A model generated the notes under the pieces. That model was not told the DNA's origin. It did no database searches and was given only the letters and a program-made list of their open reading frames with translations. From Nipponacmea schrenckii (Eukaryota; Mollusca; Gastropoda; Lottiidae), in the NCBI GenBank assembly GCA_030562195.1, contig JAUJPP010000005.1:27453106-27517105 (forward strand): a DNA stretch of 64,000 nucleotides, read 5' to 3'. The translations under genes and the position numbers were made by a program. This document shows positions 24,501-39,500 of the stretch, piece after piece; position 1 is the first letter of the stretch; the number at the start of each line of letters is the position of its first letter.

Positions 24501-27500
24501 TGTATCAATTTCTTCATACAGAAGGAATGGCACAAGATTTTTGGATTTATCTGGAATATATATATAAACAGTTCAGGAACTTACCCCTTCTTGGAAACAC
24601 AGGTTCTTTAAGTCTTCAGTCTTCTTTCGCAGGGCTTCCTCTAAGGCCTCCTTGCGGGCCTTAAGGGCCTGATACATTTCTCGTTGGGCCTTCAGGGTGT
24701 CGGCTTGCTCAATGTTCACTGGAAAATGAAAGAATTAATAATATAACATTGCCATACTGAACTTAACTATGCATTTAATCATCAACATATTACTTCTCAT
24801 CGCAGGGCAATTGACACCAGTTACAAAAACAAAAACAAAGCTACAAATTGTACCTATAGCACTGATTTTGATGGTATTTGGTACCAAATCTGGGTATGAA
24901 ATAGTTGGCCTACAATATCACCATCACATCAACATGCATAAATACATACATACAAATCAACAATAATTTAACATACTGACAATATTCACATATTCCTATA
25001 ACCAAACTAAACCAGGAATTTGCAATGCTCTCTGGTGATAGAGAAAGAAAAACTGTCTCATTAAACTTTTCCATCAAATCATGTAAAGAAAAATCAATAA
25101 ATTGTGAGAGGTTTTAAGGCCATTTGATTTGGTAGCAGACGGAATTAACTCCTTTCAATTAAATATCTTTCCCTGGCAGCTCATACACACACTACAGTGC
25201 ATGTTACATATTTTATAAATGTTTCAATCATGATTAGACAAATGGACTATGGAATTTGTTTACCCCTTTACAGACTTAGTTTAGACTCATTTCACACTAT
25301 TGAATCAATTTTAAAATTAGAAATAGACAATTTAGAAAAGAAATTTTGCCTTGATTTATTATTAAGCTTTCAAAGGTTCAGCATATTAACAACTTGAAGA
25401 AGACTCAAAAATTTAATAAACTTATTCAGTATATTTCAGTATCTGGAAATATCCTTGGAGTCTTACCTAATATATCAAAGTTAACAAGTACCGACTTTTC
25501 AGCTAATAACTTTACACACATATCCATTTTATTCTTTATTTTCCCTTACAAGTAGTTAAAGGTTGCTGTCATGAGAGAAGCTGTTAGGGAACACAATCAA
25601 GCATTTAAATGATACATGTGAATTATTGATAGACATTTATACTGGGCCTTAATTAAGCAACATGTCTTCATTGAAACCACTCAGAATAATAATCAAATAT
25701 CAAAAACTGATTAACCAATCTTTTAACGACCTTCAACCTGTTCTCACCTCTTTTTAATTAGATAACAATGCATATTAATGGCTTCCATTGTACTTTGATC
25801 AAATGTTAATCAAAAGATCAACAAAAGACTTAGTGAACTTCACTCAATTAATACCATATAACACTGTCAAGTCCTTTGTTCTAATCCTGGTTGTTAATCC
25901 TACTAATCTTGTTGGCTTCTTTTTATCACTCAAACTGTTAATCTCTTTCAATATTTGACACCACTAAAGTTTTTTCTTGAATAAATTACAAATAGAATGG
26001 ATACCAATTTAATATTTATTATACTAAACTAATTATGCAAGGGATGAATACTTACAATCAAATCTAGATGAAGTTAAGCTGGGTAAACTTTGTGAACTGG
26101 TGCTTCGACTAATATCAGAACCGATAGAACCAGGTAAAGACGTGGTGCTACGGCATAAATCGGCCGCTATTTCACTCATAGACCGGGCACTTGGTAGATG
26201 AGACTGAAATTTATTGAGAGTATATTAAAGATCAATAATTCCCTAAGTATCAACAATGTCTTGCCTGCAAATACTTCAATTGATGTTGACACCAATTTGA
26301 ATCATTTTGGGCTTCATCAGTTATCACAATATTTTCTAAAACAATACCACCTTGAAGAATAATAGATAATGCAATGTAAAAATAAATATAACACACCTTG
26401 CTTTGTTTACGATCTAAATAAAATTGATGTTGAGATACTGACATAGACCAAATACATTTTGTCAGTTGTGGAGTAGCAGCAAACCAAGCATGTACATTTA
26501 CATTACCAGCGCCAAATGTCCTTCTACTTACAGACACCCTGGAATGAATATTCATTCATTTATAATCTTACAAAATGAACAATTACAATATGTGACTATA
26601 ATCATTGAACCAAACACTGCAGTGCATATAAATTATTAAGTCTATACACAAAAAAAAAGAATCTGAACATAATATTTCTAAAACATGCTAACTCAAAATT
26701 TAAAGGTTTCCTGAATATCTATTATCATAATTACTTCTATCATTCCCTTTCATGGTTATTCACATAAACTTCAGATTTGAAAGGGATTCAATTGTCAATA
26801 TGAAGAAAAGAAAAGAATCTTTAATTTCCCGTACATCCTATCATATCCTTTATGGTTACTGGAGCAACTTTCTTTTTAAGAAATTATTATTTCCTGTGAA
26901 CCTTCATTTTGCTATATTTAATTGTGTATTGTTTCTAGTCTGAAATCCACAAGAATAAGAAACGTTGACTATAGTTGCAAGTATAACTATAATTGGTAAT
27001 TATGAATAACTGAGATTTAAATAGAGAGGTTGATCAAATGAAAATTCTGTCCAATCTAAAAGTCTAAAGTAACCTCATTGATACACTAGAGTAGTAATAA
27101 GATAAATGTCTGGAATATATGTTAAAGTTAGATTGACCCTCTACTATCTTATATGTTTATATTTATAACATGTTATAGTGAGGAAAACAAGTAAATAAAT
27201 AACTAGAATTGCTTACAATTATGAACGTATTTCGAGAGCCTTAAAATATTATGTAGGCTAAAATTGCAATGACCTACTTGTAGACAATATATTGAATATC
27301 ATTTGACCTAGTTTTCAAAGTCATAAAATAATTAGGTCACACCTTCCGTAACGGTTAATGATGGCGAAAATATGAAAATTATCAATTTTTGCTGTATTTA
27401 AGTACACTTATCTCTATGAATTTTTTAAGTAAGCCAAATTAAAAAATATCTACTCTTAGACAATATATTGAATATTATTTGACCTAATTTTCAAGGTCAT

Positions 27501-30500
27501 AGATTAAGTGGATCACACCTTCCGTAGCCGTTAAAGTGACCTAATTTTGAAAAAATCGAAATTTAAATAATTCGAAAGAAAATACGAAATTTGAAAATTG
27601 GTCTCCGAGTAGGTAAGCACAATTATGAAAATTAATCACATTTTCGTGAGGATTTCAAACATTAGATCAGGCCTAATCTTAATCTTGATAATTTTGTTTC
27701 TGGATAATAATGGTGGAACAGATCGAGACCCGTTATATTTACAAGTACAAGAATGCACCAGGTTTTTTTTCTGCTATTGATTTGAAATAGTTAATATTTA
27801 TAGAAAAATGTGAAGGAATACAAGAAAATACGAATTTTATACGTTCGAATAAGATCGATTTTCTCATTCAACACATTTCACTTTTCTCAAGTTAAAACCG
27901 GAAGTAGGCTACTCCGTAAGTACGGGTTATCGAAAAATTGGCATTTGTAACATAGATAAAAATTATTAAAATAGAAGTTCGATCTAATCAGATTGTTTTG
28001 TTCTTGTCATGTGATGTGATGGATGACAATTTGTTCCAAAAGTTCCAATAATAATAATTATTACCATATAATGGCATTTTAAAATACAGTTTATAGATGG
28101 ATAGAAATGGATTAGTACTGTTATGTAGTAGAATAACATAATCTTGAAATCATATTATCAGCCCTGATGCACCCTAAGTGCATCATTGTCAGAGGTAGTA
28201 GATATCTTGGAATGATTTTATGTGTTTATGTGAAGTTGAAAAGTAAAAAACGTCTGTTATTTCTATCAACTATTATCATTCCACCCCCAAAAACATCTGA
28301 TAATTGCATCTGAATGGTGATTTAAATCTATTTTTTAAATTTGTGGAAATAAACAATGATTACCTTCGCTCGCTCCGATTTTTTCTAGTGCCAAATTTAA
28401 AAATGCGCTTATAAATAATAAATAATAAATTCACCCTCTTGCCCCATTTTTAAAAAAAAGGCCTGTTAAACAGACAATTTACTTTGCATGGCCTAATGTA
28501 AGAAATTTTATGAGTTTCAAATTTCAACTTTAGCTTTAATTCAACAAATTCCAATAGAAAATTTCACATTCTATAATGGTTCCTCCATTAAAATGCATTA
28601 GTAATTTCATTTTATGTAGAAGTCTTTAATATTTATGACAGCAAACAAATTTCAAAATGTAATAACACTCCAAATATTCATTAAATCACATATTTCAAGA
28701 ATCATTTTCAAGCTCAAAAATGCTAAAAATTGGTTTAAAACAACATCCATCAAAAACATGCAATAAATATCAAGTATGATATAGAATAAGAATGTTGGAA
28801 AAACACTAGTGCAAAGAATTAATCATATCAACAAACTGAAAATATTGTTATATTTGTTGAAAGAAGTAACTGAACACTAAAAAGTGTTAGAATAAATTGG
28901 AAGTGTTTCAATTGTAAGAGACAGGTGTCATTATACTAGTTTTAGGCAAGATTGGGTATATAATTTGTATTTATTACAAATCTAAACAAATCCAATGTAA
29001 ACTTTAAGTGGATAGACTTGTTAAAACAATAAAAAAAAAAGCCACATGTGGCACAGAGTGGGACTTTACTAATGTTTCAAATTGCAAGAGACTCTGAAAA
29101 AAAACTTTCTAGGGTAATTAGTCCACATGTCAGTCTCAAGTTACAACATGTTGTGTCTTTGGAAGCTTATGAAACTGGAAGATCTTTGAAGATTAATATT
29201 CATTAGAAATACATAAAATCTATACAGAATATAGAACTATTTTCAGTCATTCCTTCTATTATGTAGATATAGTAAAAAGACTGTATTTATCAGCATGTTA
29301 TTAAGGTGAAAGAAGATGTTTTTCTTATGTGACAAACAATGAAAGCAGTATTTAAAATGTGAAGCAATAATTGGTAAAAGCAAGGACAAATGTAGCTACA
29401 TGTATCAATGGTACTTACTGAGTTGTAGGATCAGATATAGCATCTGATAATGAATCAAAACTTTGAGCTGGTTCTTTTATAGCATCCTCATAAAGGTTGA
29501 AACTGCTTAATGTGTGAACAACACTAATACAGGCAAAAAGAAATAGGAGAACAATTGTTTAACTTAGTGTGTATCAACTTGAAAAAATTGACACCATATT
29601 GGTAAATCAAAGTAGATTACAAAAGATATTTATAATAAAACCCAATTAACATTATCATTCATGTCTTAAAAATATATATGAACACAGCAAGGTAGCAAGG
29701 TTCACTATTTCATGCTCCAAGGCAAGTGCAATGATGTCTGAAGTAAAGGTGCTCTTAGCTTTGTATTAAGTTTTTTTTGTTAATTATTTTAAGTGTTTGA
29801 AAATATTTTGTGTCAAACCATTCTTTTCTATTATATAATATAATAATTGAATTTATTTGAGGATACAGTAAGATATGTAATGGACTTATTTGATAGGTGA
29901 AAGGATTATTAAATAACTTACTACAGAAACTGAGAAATTAATCAAATATGCAGAAAATGCACACATGCAATTTTATAATCTTCACTAATTATATCCAGAT
30001 ATCAGAGTTTAATGAAAGATATTGGAGTTTAAACAAGAAACAAATAACATTCAAGCAATGTTAATGATTATTGAATAAATATGCAACATAAAGAACAAGC
30101 ATGCAGAGAAAGCAGATGATATGAATCTAAATTCATCTATATGAAATGAACTTAAAACAAAGAAAACAAAAAGCTAAAAGCACCTTTGATCAAGGAAACA
30201 TAATGAAACAAATAAAAGAGAATGTTTTTGATTGAAGACTTTCACTATTTGACTTGTAATATATTTTTTTCATAGAAATCCAATTATAATGTTTGTAAAT
30301 TGTATGTTTAGTAATTGCAATTTATAATTGGCATAACTCCACAGTAATTTACCTGGTTTCTATTTTGGTTCTACAATCTATTACTATGCCATAACATTAA
30401 TATTTTTATAAAACAACTTACCGTTTTGGATCATGAACTTCTATAGAAAACTTTTTATCACGATAATATAAATTCTCTAAAGATTTCCATAAAAATATCT

Positions 30501-33500
30501 ACAATTGTCAAAAAATTCAGGTTTTATCAGGCAGAAAATTGAATGAAATAATGGTTCAAAGAGGTCATTAATTATTGATCCAATTTTTAGAGAGCTTCTA
30601 TGACTTCTTGAAAACATGCTGAGAATACCCTAGTTGGACAATGTATCTAAATTCTAAATAGTATTACAATAACAGATCAGTATTTATTTTTTAAATTATA
30701 AATAAACAATAAAATGTATGCATTATTTAATTATATATTGGCCACAAATTATTTCAAGCAATTTATTTTTACATATGAAATCTTTGAAAATACCTTTTTA
30801 CATCAGAAAAACAACATTCAAAATATGTCAATGAAAATTTTTTTTAAGGTAAACAAATTTTTATTTTTATGATTAACAAAGCTGCTTTCGAATTTCAGCC
30901 CCCTGACTTGCATTCACAGGCAGACAGGAGCCTGGTTGGGAAATCCAAAGGTATATCTTAATGTATGCCAGGATCTTACTAGTTTACTATGGACACATTT
31001 CTTGAAATGACTTCTGCATTTCTATCACATCTAAGACCAAGCAACTATGATGAAAGTATGAAACAATCCAGTCATATTGCACACAGACCAGAACGCTTAT
31101 ACCATGATATTTATTCATGCCTAAGATAATACACTATTTTAAATGTGTGATATAATGAAGGTGTGGTTTATTATTATAATAGGTTACTCTGAAAATATCA
31201 CAGTTTACTTTCACTTTTCTCACTCTCTATGTCCCATATTTTATCGACAAGTTCAAGTCATATATATTTCAAACAGTTTGGTGATACTTTTGGAAATGAA
31301 TGTGTCATATAATTTCAACCACCAGAGCTGCAAGAAAGTTGTGTTCACATTGTGGCATCATTATTCTTTTCCTTATTTATGACAAATCCAACATTCAGAA
31401 TGTTTCACATACACAATGCTATTATCAACAAACTTTTTAAAATACTAAACGAAAATAAAAAAAAGATGTTAAAAGGTACTTCAAATTGTGAAGTTAGCCA
31501 AGTGATTGAAATATTTTTACTTACCTTACGAGGTATAGATTTATCATTTTTATCAAATAAATAAATTCCTTTTGGACTAATACCTAACCACCAAGGTATA
31601 CTTTTCTTATCCTAAAACACAGTCAAAATATTAAAAGTTAAAAGGATTGATTTCCCATATACAATGAAGTGAAATGCATAGGAGAAAAACATTGGAATCT
31701 GTATATAGAAATGCAAGGTGCTTTAACACACTGAATATATAGGCTAGGAGTACAATGTAAGAACACATACCTTAACTTCATAACAATGTATACCATATGT
31801 AGGTACCTTTTCAACTATGGTCATATAACTAAAAGATAGAAATACACTAAATATTAATATTACTTGGTAAATTCAGTCATTTGTTCAGATGTTTTCAATT
31901 CAGAGTAAAAATATTAATCTCAATTTGGAAAGAAATGTGACAATGGTATGGTTAATATTTCACTATTGTCAAATTATGAAACCTTTATTTTACTATAAAC
32001 TTTATCCATTTTGGTGTATTTGTATTGCTTTCTGAGTCAGGTTTACATTTCTCTGCTTAACTTAAAGAGAAAATTTGTCACAAATCACCTATGTTCTTAA
32101 TTCAATCAAAATTATATGCATATATGTCTATATACAAAATCAAAGACAAGTTTCAATTTTTTTTTCAATATTTCAAAAATCACGTTTGTCAAGTTTGTAA
32201 CGTGTTCTACTCAGTAGAGGTATCTTTACAATATAGTGATATCTGACATGACATAAAGATATTTATAATATGTAACATGTGCTAGTTAATAATGATCTAA
32301 CAATATTCTATTGATCAAGTTCATATAAATTCTATAACTAGTATCTAGATAAGCCTTCACATATTTTCACTAAACAATATATATCTTTTATATAATTTTC
32401 CTACCTATATCCTTTTTATTATGTCTCAATGTAGACCAATTTATTTCAGTTAAGAACAAACTCAGCTTTTCTATCTTATCCAACTCGTTAATTCCTAACT
32501 CTAATCACAAGAATTTCACAGGTTAAATCATGTCTACCTCAGATTTACATTATAAACTAGGAGAGTAGATTTTTTACAGTGAAATTCTCCTATCTTATTT
32601 ACTTCAGGCTGTGTATAATATATCTTAGATTACAGCCAAGATGACCTTTCATTAGTGAAAATAAATAGACAAACCCCCTAGATATTTCACCACTTTAAAT
32701 ATTATTAGTCTGCTCTAGCATCCTACACTTACCCCTTGGTATTTAGATAAATAAAGTATTGTTTAAATACTTATAGACTATGTTATTATACAGTTATAAA
32801 TATATGGGTGGACTAGTGTTTATATCACTGGTAGAAAATGGCTATATTCTTTCAATTTTCCTTATTTAAACACTTGACTGTAGAAAACAGTATAATATAT
32901 ACATAAAAAATTTAGAGTATCATGCCATAGGAGTTGCAAAAATTAAAATCCTTGTGTTATTCTCCAAACAATTTTAACTAAATATGTTCTATAGTGTTAT
33001 TTTTTAAAATCAATTCATCATGGAATAGAAAGTCATTCTGTTACAGCTTTGTTACTTCTGTAAAGTTTGCTACCTTACTGCCTGACGGCTAGCTCCCTTT
33101 CAAGACTGTGATAAAATAGACAAAATAGATCACAGTAGGATGTGTGGTAGAAAGTAACAAAACAATCTATCCAATTAAAGACTCTGTTTAAAATTTTAGG
33201 CCAATTTATATATTCCTACTGAATCTTTTTTATTAAGGTAGACCACACAGGAGAATTTCCAAATTTCATCTATATTGTTCTGGGAACAGCTCTTCATATG
33301 AAATTAAGTTAGCAATTAGTGATATTCAAACAGTACACAAGCATTTAATAAGAAATTGCCTTTTTTGTTTGTTTGTTTTTCATATAGATTATAGAATTCT
33401 AGCAATCTAATTCAAAATATCCTTGAAGAAAACATGTCATTTTATCAAATCAATTAGCATTGAATTCTGTTTATTTACAAAACATGACTCAAGTTTAATC

Positions 33501-36500
33501 TAATCTTATTTCACATGAAAAATGTCCATGTTCCACACATCAATATGATTCACTGATATTGAATAATACATGGTTTTTATTCCTGCATATCAAATTACCA
33601 ATTCCAATTACTTGGACACATGGTTTACACAATGGTTCCATTTGTTTTATACCTTCTATTGTATTTTATTATTCATTCTATTCCAGATATTAATTTCACT
33701 CTCTGTTCAATTATCACAAGTTGCCAGCCATATTTGATATTTCTTAAATATTGAAGTCAAAATCTGCAGAAAAGGTAAGTGCTTTTGTTCAGCTCACTAC
33801 ACCAGCAAAGATGGCATCGAACACATTTGAGATATACTTCATAATTTGGATTATTTATTAGAACAAAGCAATACAGTTAATATAGAATTTGGTATAAGAT
33901 TCTTAGAATAAAGATAATGTCTGAACTAATTCTTATATATTACATTACTATGTATTATCCTGTGGCTTAAAGTTCTCTCCAGTAACCAAATAGTAACTGT
34001 AATCCATAAGAAGAATTAGTTTAGTTTATCCGACACCTTTACTAAATGCCATTTAAAGATTATATCTTTTAAATGTAAAACAATGGAAAATAAACTTTAA
34101 AAAAAAACAAAACTTAAAATAAGAATCTGTGAGAATTATTTTTTTGAGATCTAATGTAAACCTTATAGATATATAGATCATCATGTTTTATCATGTTCTA
34201 AGCTAATAGGTGGTCATTAAAAAAAAATAACAGATATTTCAAGAAAAAAAAGTTACAATTTCCTACAAAGAAAAAACAAATACTCTTGTATCATTTGTCA
34301 GATTTCCAGTAATTTTCATGTTGATTTCAATTTGATAACATAAAAATATGTCACAATATTTCAGCAATATATCAACTATAAAAAGTGTTTATAATCAAAT
34401 CAAATTTAATTTGATAAAGAGTTTTTGAAGGAATTGTGTGAAAGGACATCATAAGTTCAGAAGAAGTTTAATTCAAGAGAATATATGAAAGAAATGATAT
34501 CTACAGACACAAAAAGTCAAATCTATTCCCACAAATATAACATAAATATTTAATTTTCTTAATAAAAATAAATTACTGTGTATTGTAATTTCGAGGCCAT
34601 CATTAAAAAGTGAATTATTTATGTATATAACATGTGGTATAGCTTTACTATACAATGTCTTTATGTCTGAACTGGGCTGCAGGCTCACAGAAAGACAAAA
34701 TATCTCTTGTGGATCATGGAAATTAATTTCAATGGATGATGACCTTCTGTCAAAACAATCGGTGAGAACATTTCAAACTGTTTGTTGGTGTGATGGACCA
34801 TCATACAGATAAAACTCTGAATTGCACTGGAAAACAATGGATTGTTCAGAGCTAAGTTAACTATATGAGAGACAACTATATCAGGAAATTACACCTACTT
34901 GACAATAGCTAATCCTTGTGATGTACCAGCTAATTTCTGATAATGTTGTATCACTCTGTCTTCACTGAAATAAAAAACATAATGTCAAATTATAACTTCA
35001 ATTTGTATCACTAAAACAGGATGTCAAGGTTTTTCAACTAACGATTGCCTAGCAAGATAAGTCCACTTTAAAGTATATTTCTGTTTAAACACAGGTTGAA
35101 ACTCAAACTATATTTGGGCCTGGTTCAAGATCTCATTAACATACATTAGACCAAGTCAGTCTCTGTAGTCTCTATCACATTCACAAGCAAATTTTGATGG
35201 GTTTTGAATCAGTCAAGGACTGAAAAATGGTTAATATTAATATCAATAATTATAATGTGGGCCTATAAAAATTTACTTTCTAACTTTCATCAAGCCAAAA
35301 ATAATTGTCTTTAGAGTAAGATAATTTCACAAAAAAAGAGAAACAATATTTATCAATTACATACAACATCAATATATTGTCAGATACTGGCGGCAAATTG
35401 GTTGATAGATTTAAAAGAGACTAAATCAATTACTTAATTACTATTGCCAACTTGATTGCATCTTAAGATAACAGATATTATTTGAGGGTAATAACAAAAA
35501 ACATTTTAGTAATCCATATTCCATTAAACAACTTACTATCAAAATCATTACATGTAGTTATCTGTTACATTTAAAATAAACAATTTACTTTCAATTCCAT
35601 AACTAAAGAAACCCAGAGTTCTTGTATATTTTATTATACTTGCCAATCAAAACAAGTCAGATGTACTGATGATGATACAGTACAGCAACTTTATAACTTA
35701 TCTTTATCTGCAGATCAAAATCCATCGCTTTCCGTTGTCAAGAAGAGCTGATGACTGATGTCATAATTTAATGACCATCACGTCACGATCCAAATCTTCA
35801 TCTTTTGACGCCAAGAATAATAATTCCTTCATGAGCGAAATTAACAATGCGCTAGGCCTGCGCCACTACTACTAGGCTAAGCCTATTATTTTTTAAATAC
35901 ATGTCATCAGAATTTTTATTATGTACACATGCATGGAAAAAAACCTTAGTTTTGAGTTGATATGCAGAATGTGCCCATTAAAGGCTTCATCAATCTATTT
36001 TTTTCGTCAAAAGATTAAACAACGATAGCCGGCCTATGAGACTGAGAGTGACAAGAGGAGAACAATGGGGGGAGCCTATACTTCAACCCTCCACGGAATG
36101 CGTGTTGGGGCACTTGGGGTGTCCAACCAAAGAACGTAGAAATGTAAAGCCTATAACAGATTATTTAACCATAGAAACTAGGATATCAAGCAGATTCTCA
36201 ATACGATGAAAAGAATGTGTAACAACCCTTTTACCATGGCTTTTCGGGACTAGGCCTACGACCTCGGACTTGATAATAAATTAATTCTCGGGCCACCGGC
36301 TCTATTTTTATAATTTTAAATTCAAACTTATCACGGGGGATATATTTAAAATCACGACACCCAACCCAGCGTAAATCTACAGCGGTCAATATAGCAATGA
36401 TGCTTAACCAGTTCCGACTGCGCTCATTGACGGATTATTAATATTTATTCTTCTTTTTTCTCTCTATTATAATATTAATAGGTAGACATTCATCATTTTG

Positions 36501-39500
36501 CTGGCACCGCCTATTATTATAAATAACTCTATGAGACCCACCTACTTCGGTATATTTCATTCTCATACATATGAATGAGTATAAATTATAACCAATAAAC
36601 GCTTTGTTCTATTTTCATCATCCAATGGTAAAACAACGATGTCGGGATTGACGTTTTGAGAAACCACGCCTACTTCTTCGTAACTGCGTGCCAAGATACA
36701 TTTGGGCTTAGTTTCGTTTGAAAGCGTCAATCCAAGCACTACTTTTAAGTTCTTTGGGCACCATATTGAAATAGGATTATCACTACTAACGTTGTAATGA
36801 ATCCAGTCTCAGGTTCTGGTATCGGAATTTGTTCAGGTGTAATGGTAACTAGCTAATACTAGGATTTCACGGGCAACCGGTTAGAATTTCATCATCGGTT
36901 ATCCAGAAACGCTTTTTATGAGTTGACCTACGGTAAAATATCAGAACGAATAGCAAGCTCAGTTTGACAATATTTCTCTTTGTATATTTTTTTCACAATT
37001 GAAACAATCTCAATAGTTAATGCTAAGGTCGATTTGAATGACATTGTGAGGTAAAGCAAAATTCCTTGTTAATCAGGCTGAACAGGGAAATGTCTTTCGT
37101 AGACTAGTTACCGATCATTAGAATGCAATTGTGAAAAATATGAAAAGTAATATTTAAAGTTTCTGAACCATTGTTGGTAGAAAAAAAGAAAGTTGCGTTG
37201 TAGACCTACAATACATGTAGCTATATTTAGAAACTAGTCTGTTGTCAAGCAAAGTCTTGACGTCATGATGTACACAAAGATTATAGAAATTTTGACGACG
37301 GTCGTCAAATATTGGGCGACGAACTGGCGACCGTCTGCAGACCGTCGCCGACGAACTGGCGACCGTCTGCAGACCGTCGCCGACGAACTGCCGACCGTCT
37401 GAGCTTATTTTGCCGACGAACTGCAGACCGTCGCCGACGACGAAAGATAAGTTATAAAGTTGCTGTACTGTATCTCACAATAACATAGATTTCTTATTCA
37501 GTGAAAATAAATGACATGCTCTCTGTATAATATTTATTTAACTGTGACTTTATCACTGAATATAGACTGAAAGATCTGTGTCTATTCCAGGCTCTGACAT
37601 CTATTTAGACTAAGCAAAGTTCTGTGTGGATTTTAGAACTGCATTGAATGGTTTTGGGTAAATAATTCAGTCATAGCAAATAAGATGTGCTGAAGATATT
37701 TCATTAATGATTTATCATTGTGTGATAGATGACAAGCTCTCAGTATAAGAATCTTATCCATTTTACATTGACTTTTTATCACTAAATGGTGGTTAGGATA
37801 TAACAATACAATAGATCAACCTGACAGTCAGCCATTTATAGTTGACAAATAGATAGATATGGTCTTATACCAAAATAAAATATTTAACATAGCTCACAAT
37901 GAATATATTGAAGAAGTTTAATAATACATAACCTGTAGAAGTGAAATGATGAGAGAATAGAATGTGAGAAAATTATAACAGATTATAAGATGTATTGGCA
38001 GTAATATCCTACATCCTTTAACATGATATAAGTAGGATATATATCAGACATCTTCTGATGGGTATTTATTAGGAAGTTAATAAACCTGATGGTGTAAACA
38101 AAGAGCATTATCAATATCAATACACCCATACTTAGTTAATATTCTTCAAATTCAAATATTTGGAATCAAGATCAAACCAGCTTGCTAAAAAATCTTATAA
38201 TTTAGTAAAAATCTAGTCCTTTTTCAGTTCATAAATTGTAATTCAAGCCTTGCATCTTGTATTTCAAGATCTACTTGATTATATAACATTACCGAAACCT
38301 TAAATAATAAAACAGTTGAATGTTTATACACAGATACACTGTTTCAATATTAGTGGTTTATGATGTATTTCAGGTAGGATTTGAAATTTAAAATCTGCAA
38401 CATCTGACTGAGCTAATTAACCATACCAGTAAAATGGTTAAAACTACTCCCAATAATATGACATGTTAATTACTTTAAAATCAAGTGTGTTACTATCTAT
38501 AGATTACTTTTGTACTTCAAAATGTTTTATTTTATGTAGTATTTAGGTAAATGTGAAGTGAATTATGTTAAACTGAATTTGGTTACAGATACATTAAAAG
38601 ACATGCATAATACATGTTTTTAAATAAGAAGAATAAGTAGAAAAGAAGTCTTTTCAGCAGTTTAATTTGTAAGCTCAGATGAATTATATTATGACAATGA
38701 TTTGTTGCAAGAATTTCAATAGCTATAATACAGAAATTGAATATAAAATTTTAAGATAAATGATTAGTAATAAAATAGATGTTTAGTTATTCATGTATAT
38801 ATAAGATATAAGTAATTTATATATGTATACCAGTAACTCAAGTACTTCTACTAAAATAAATATGTTTGAAGTTTAATCTTGACTACAGATATCAAGCTAG
38901 TCAAGATTAAAAACCTCACTAAAAGCTTTTTCAACATATTTCACCCAACAATTTAATATAATTCAACCTTTTGATTAAAACAATTTTGTTGGCATCTTAG
39001 CAAGTTGAAGTTTTTTCCTTACTTTGAATTAGACTGTTGTATTCATTGTACCTGTTCCCAATAGCAGTATCAATTACGTAGAATAGGAGATTTAACAAGT
39101 GCTGGAGCACTCAAATACTTATCTAACACCTGCAGGTTGATTAAATAATAATTTCATATTAAACTTAAGTATTTATTCATAGTTTTTGAATTTAGTAAGA
39201 AACAATACAATATGTATGAACATAACATCTGAATGAACAGTTAAATAAACCCCTATTCCATTAATTCATGTGTACTTTTTGTTCAAAAGTTTGAACAAAA
39301 CAACTTATCCTGATGAAGATCCCATATCAAATAGTCAGATCAGCGTGTAAACTACAACCATAGAGAATTTTAACATTAACATTAGAATTTCAAAAACAAG
39401 AAATTATTCATTAAGTCGAAAAATTTGAAAGACAAGAATCAGTAATGAAGGATGAACAAAAATACGGGTAACAGAGGATCTTAAACTGGGGACTGAGTTG

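Noticed and set aside
36790..36845. Possible plus-strand first coding exon (MNPVSGSGIGICS then GTGTAA)
   Set aside because: No downstream plus-strand exons could be found, so it is mentioned only within the CpG-block finding.
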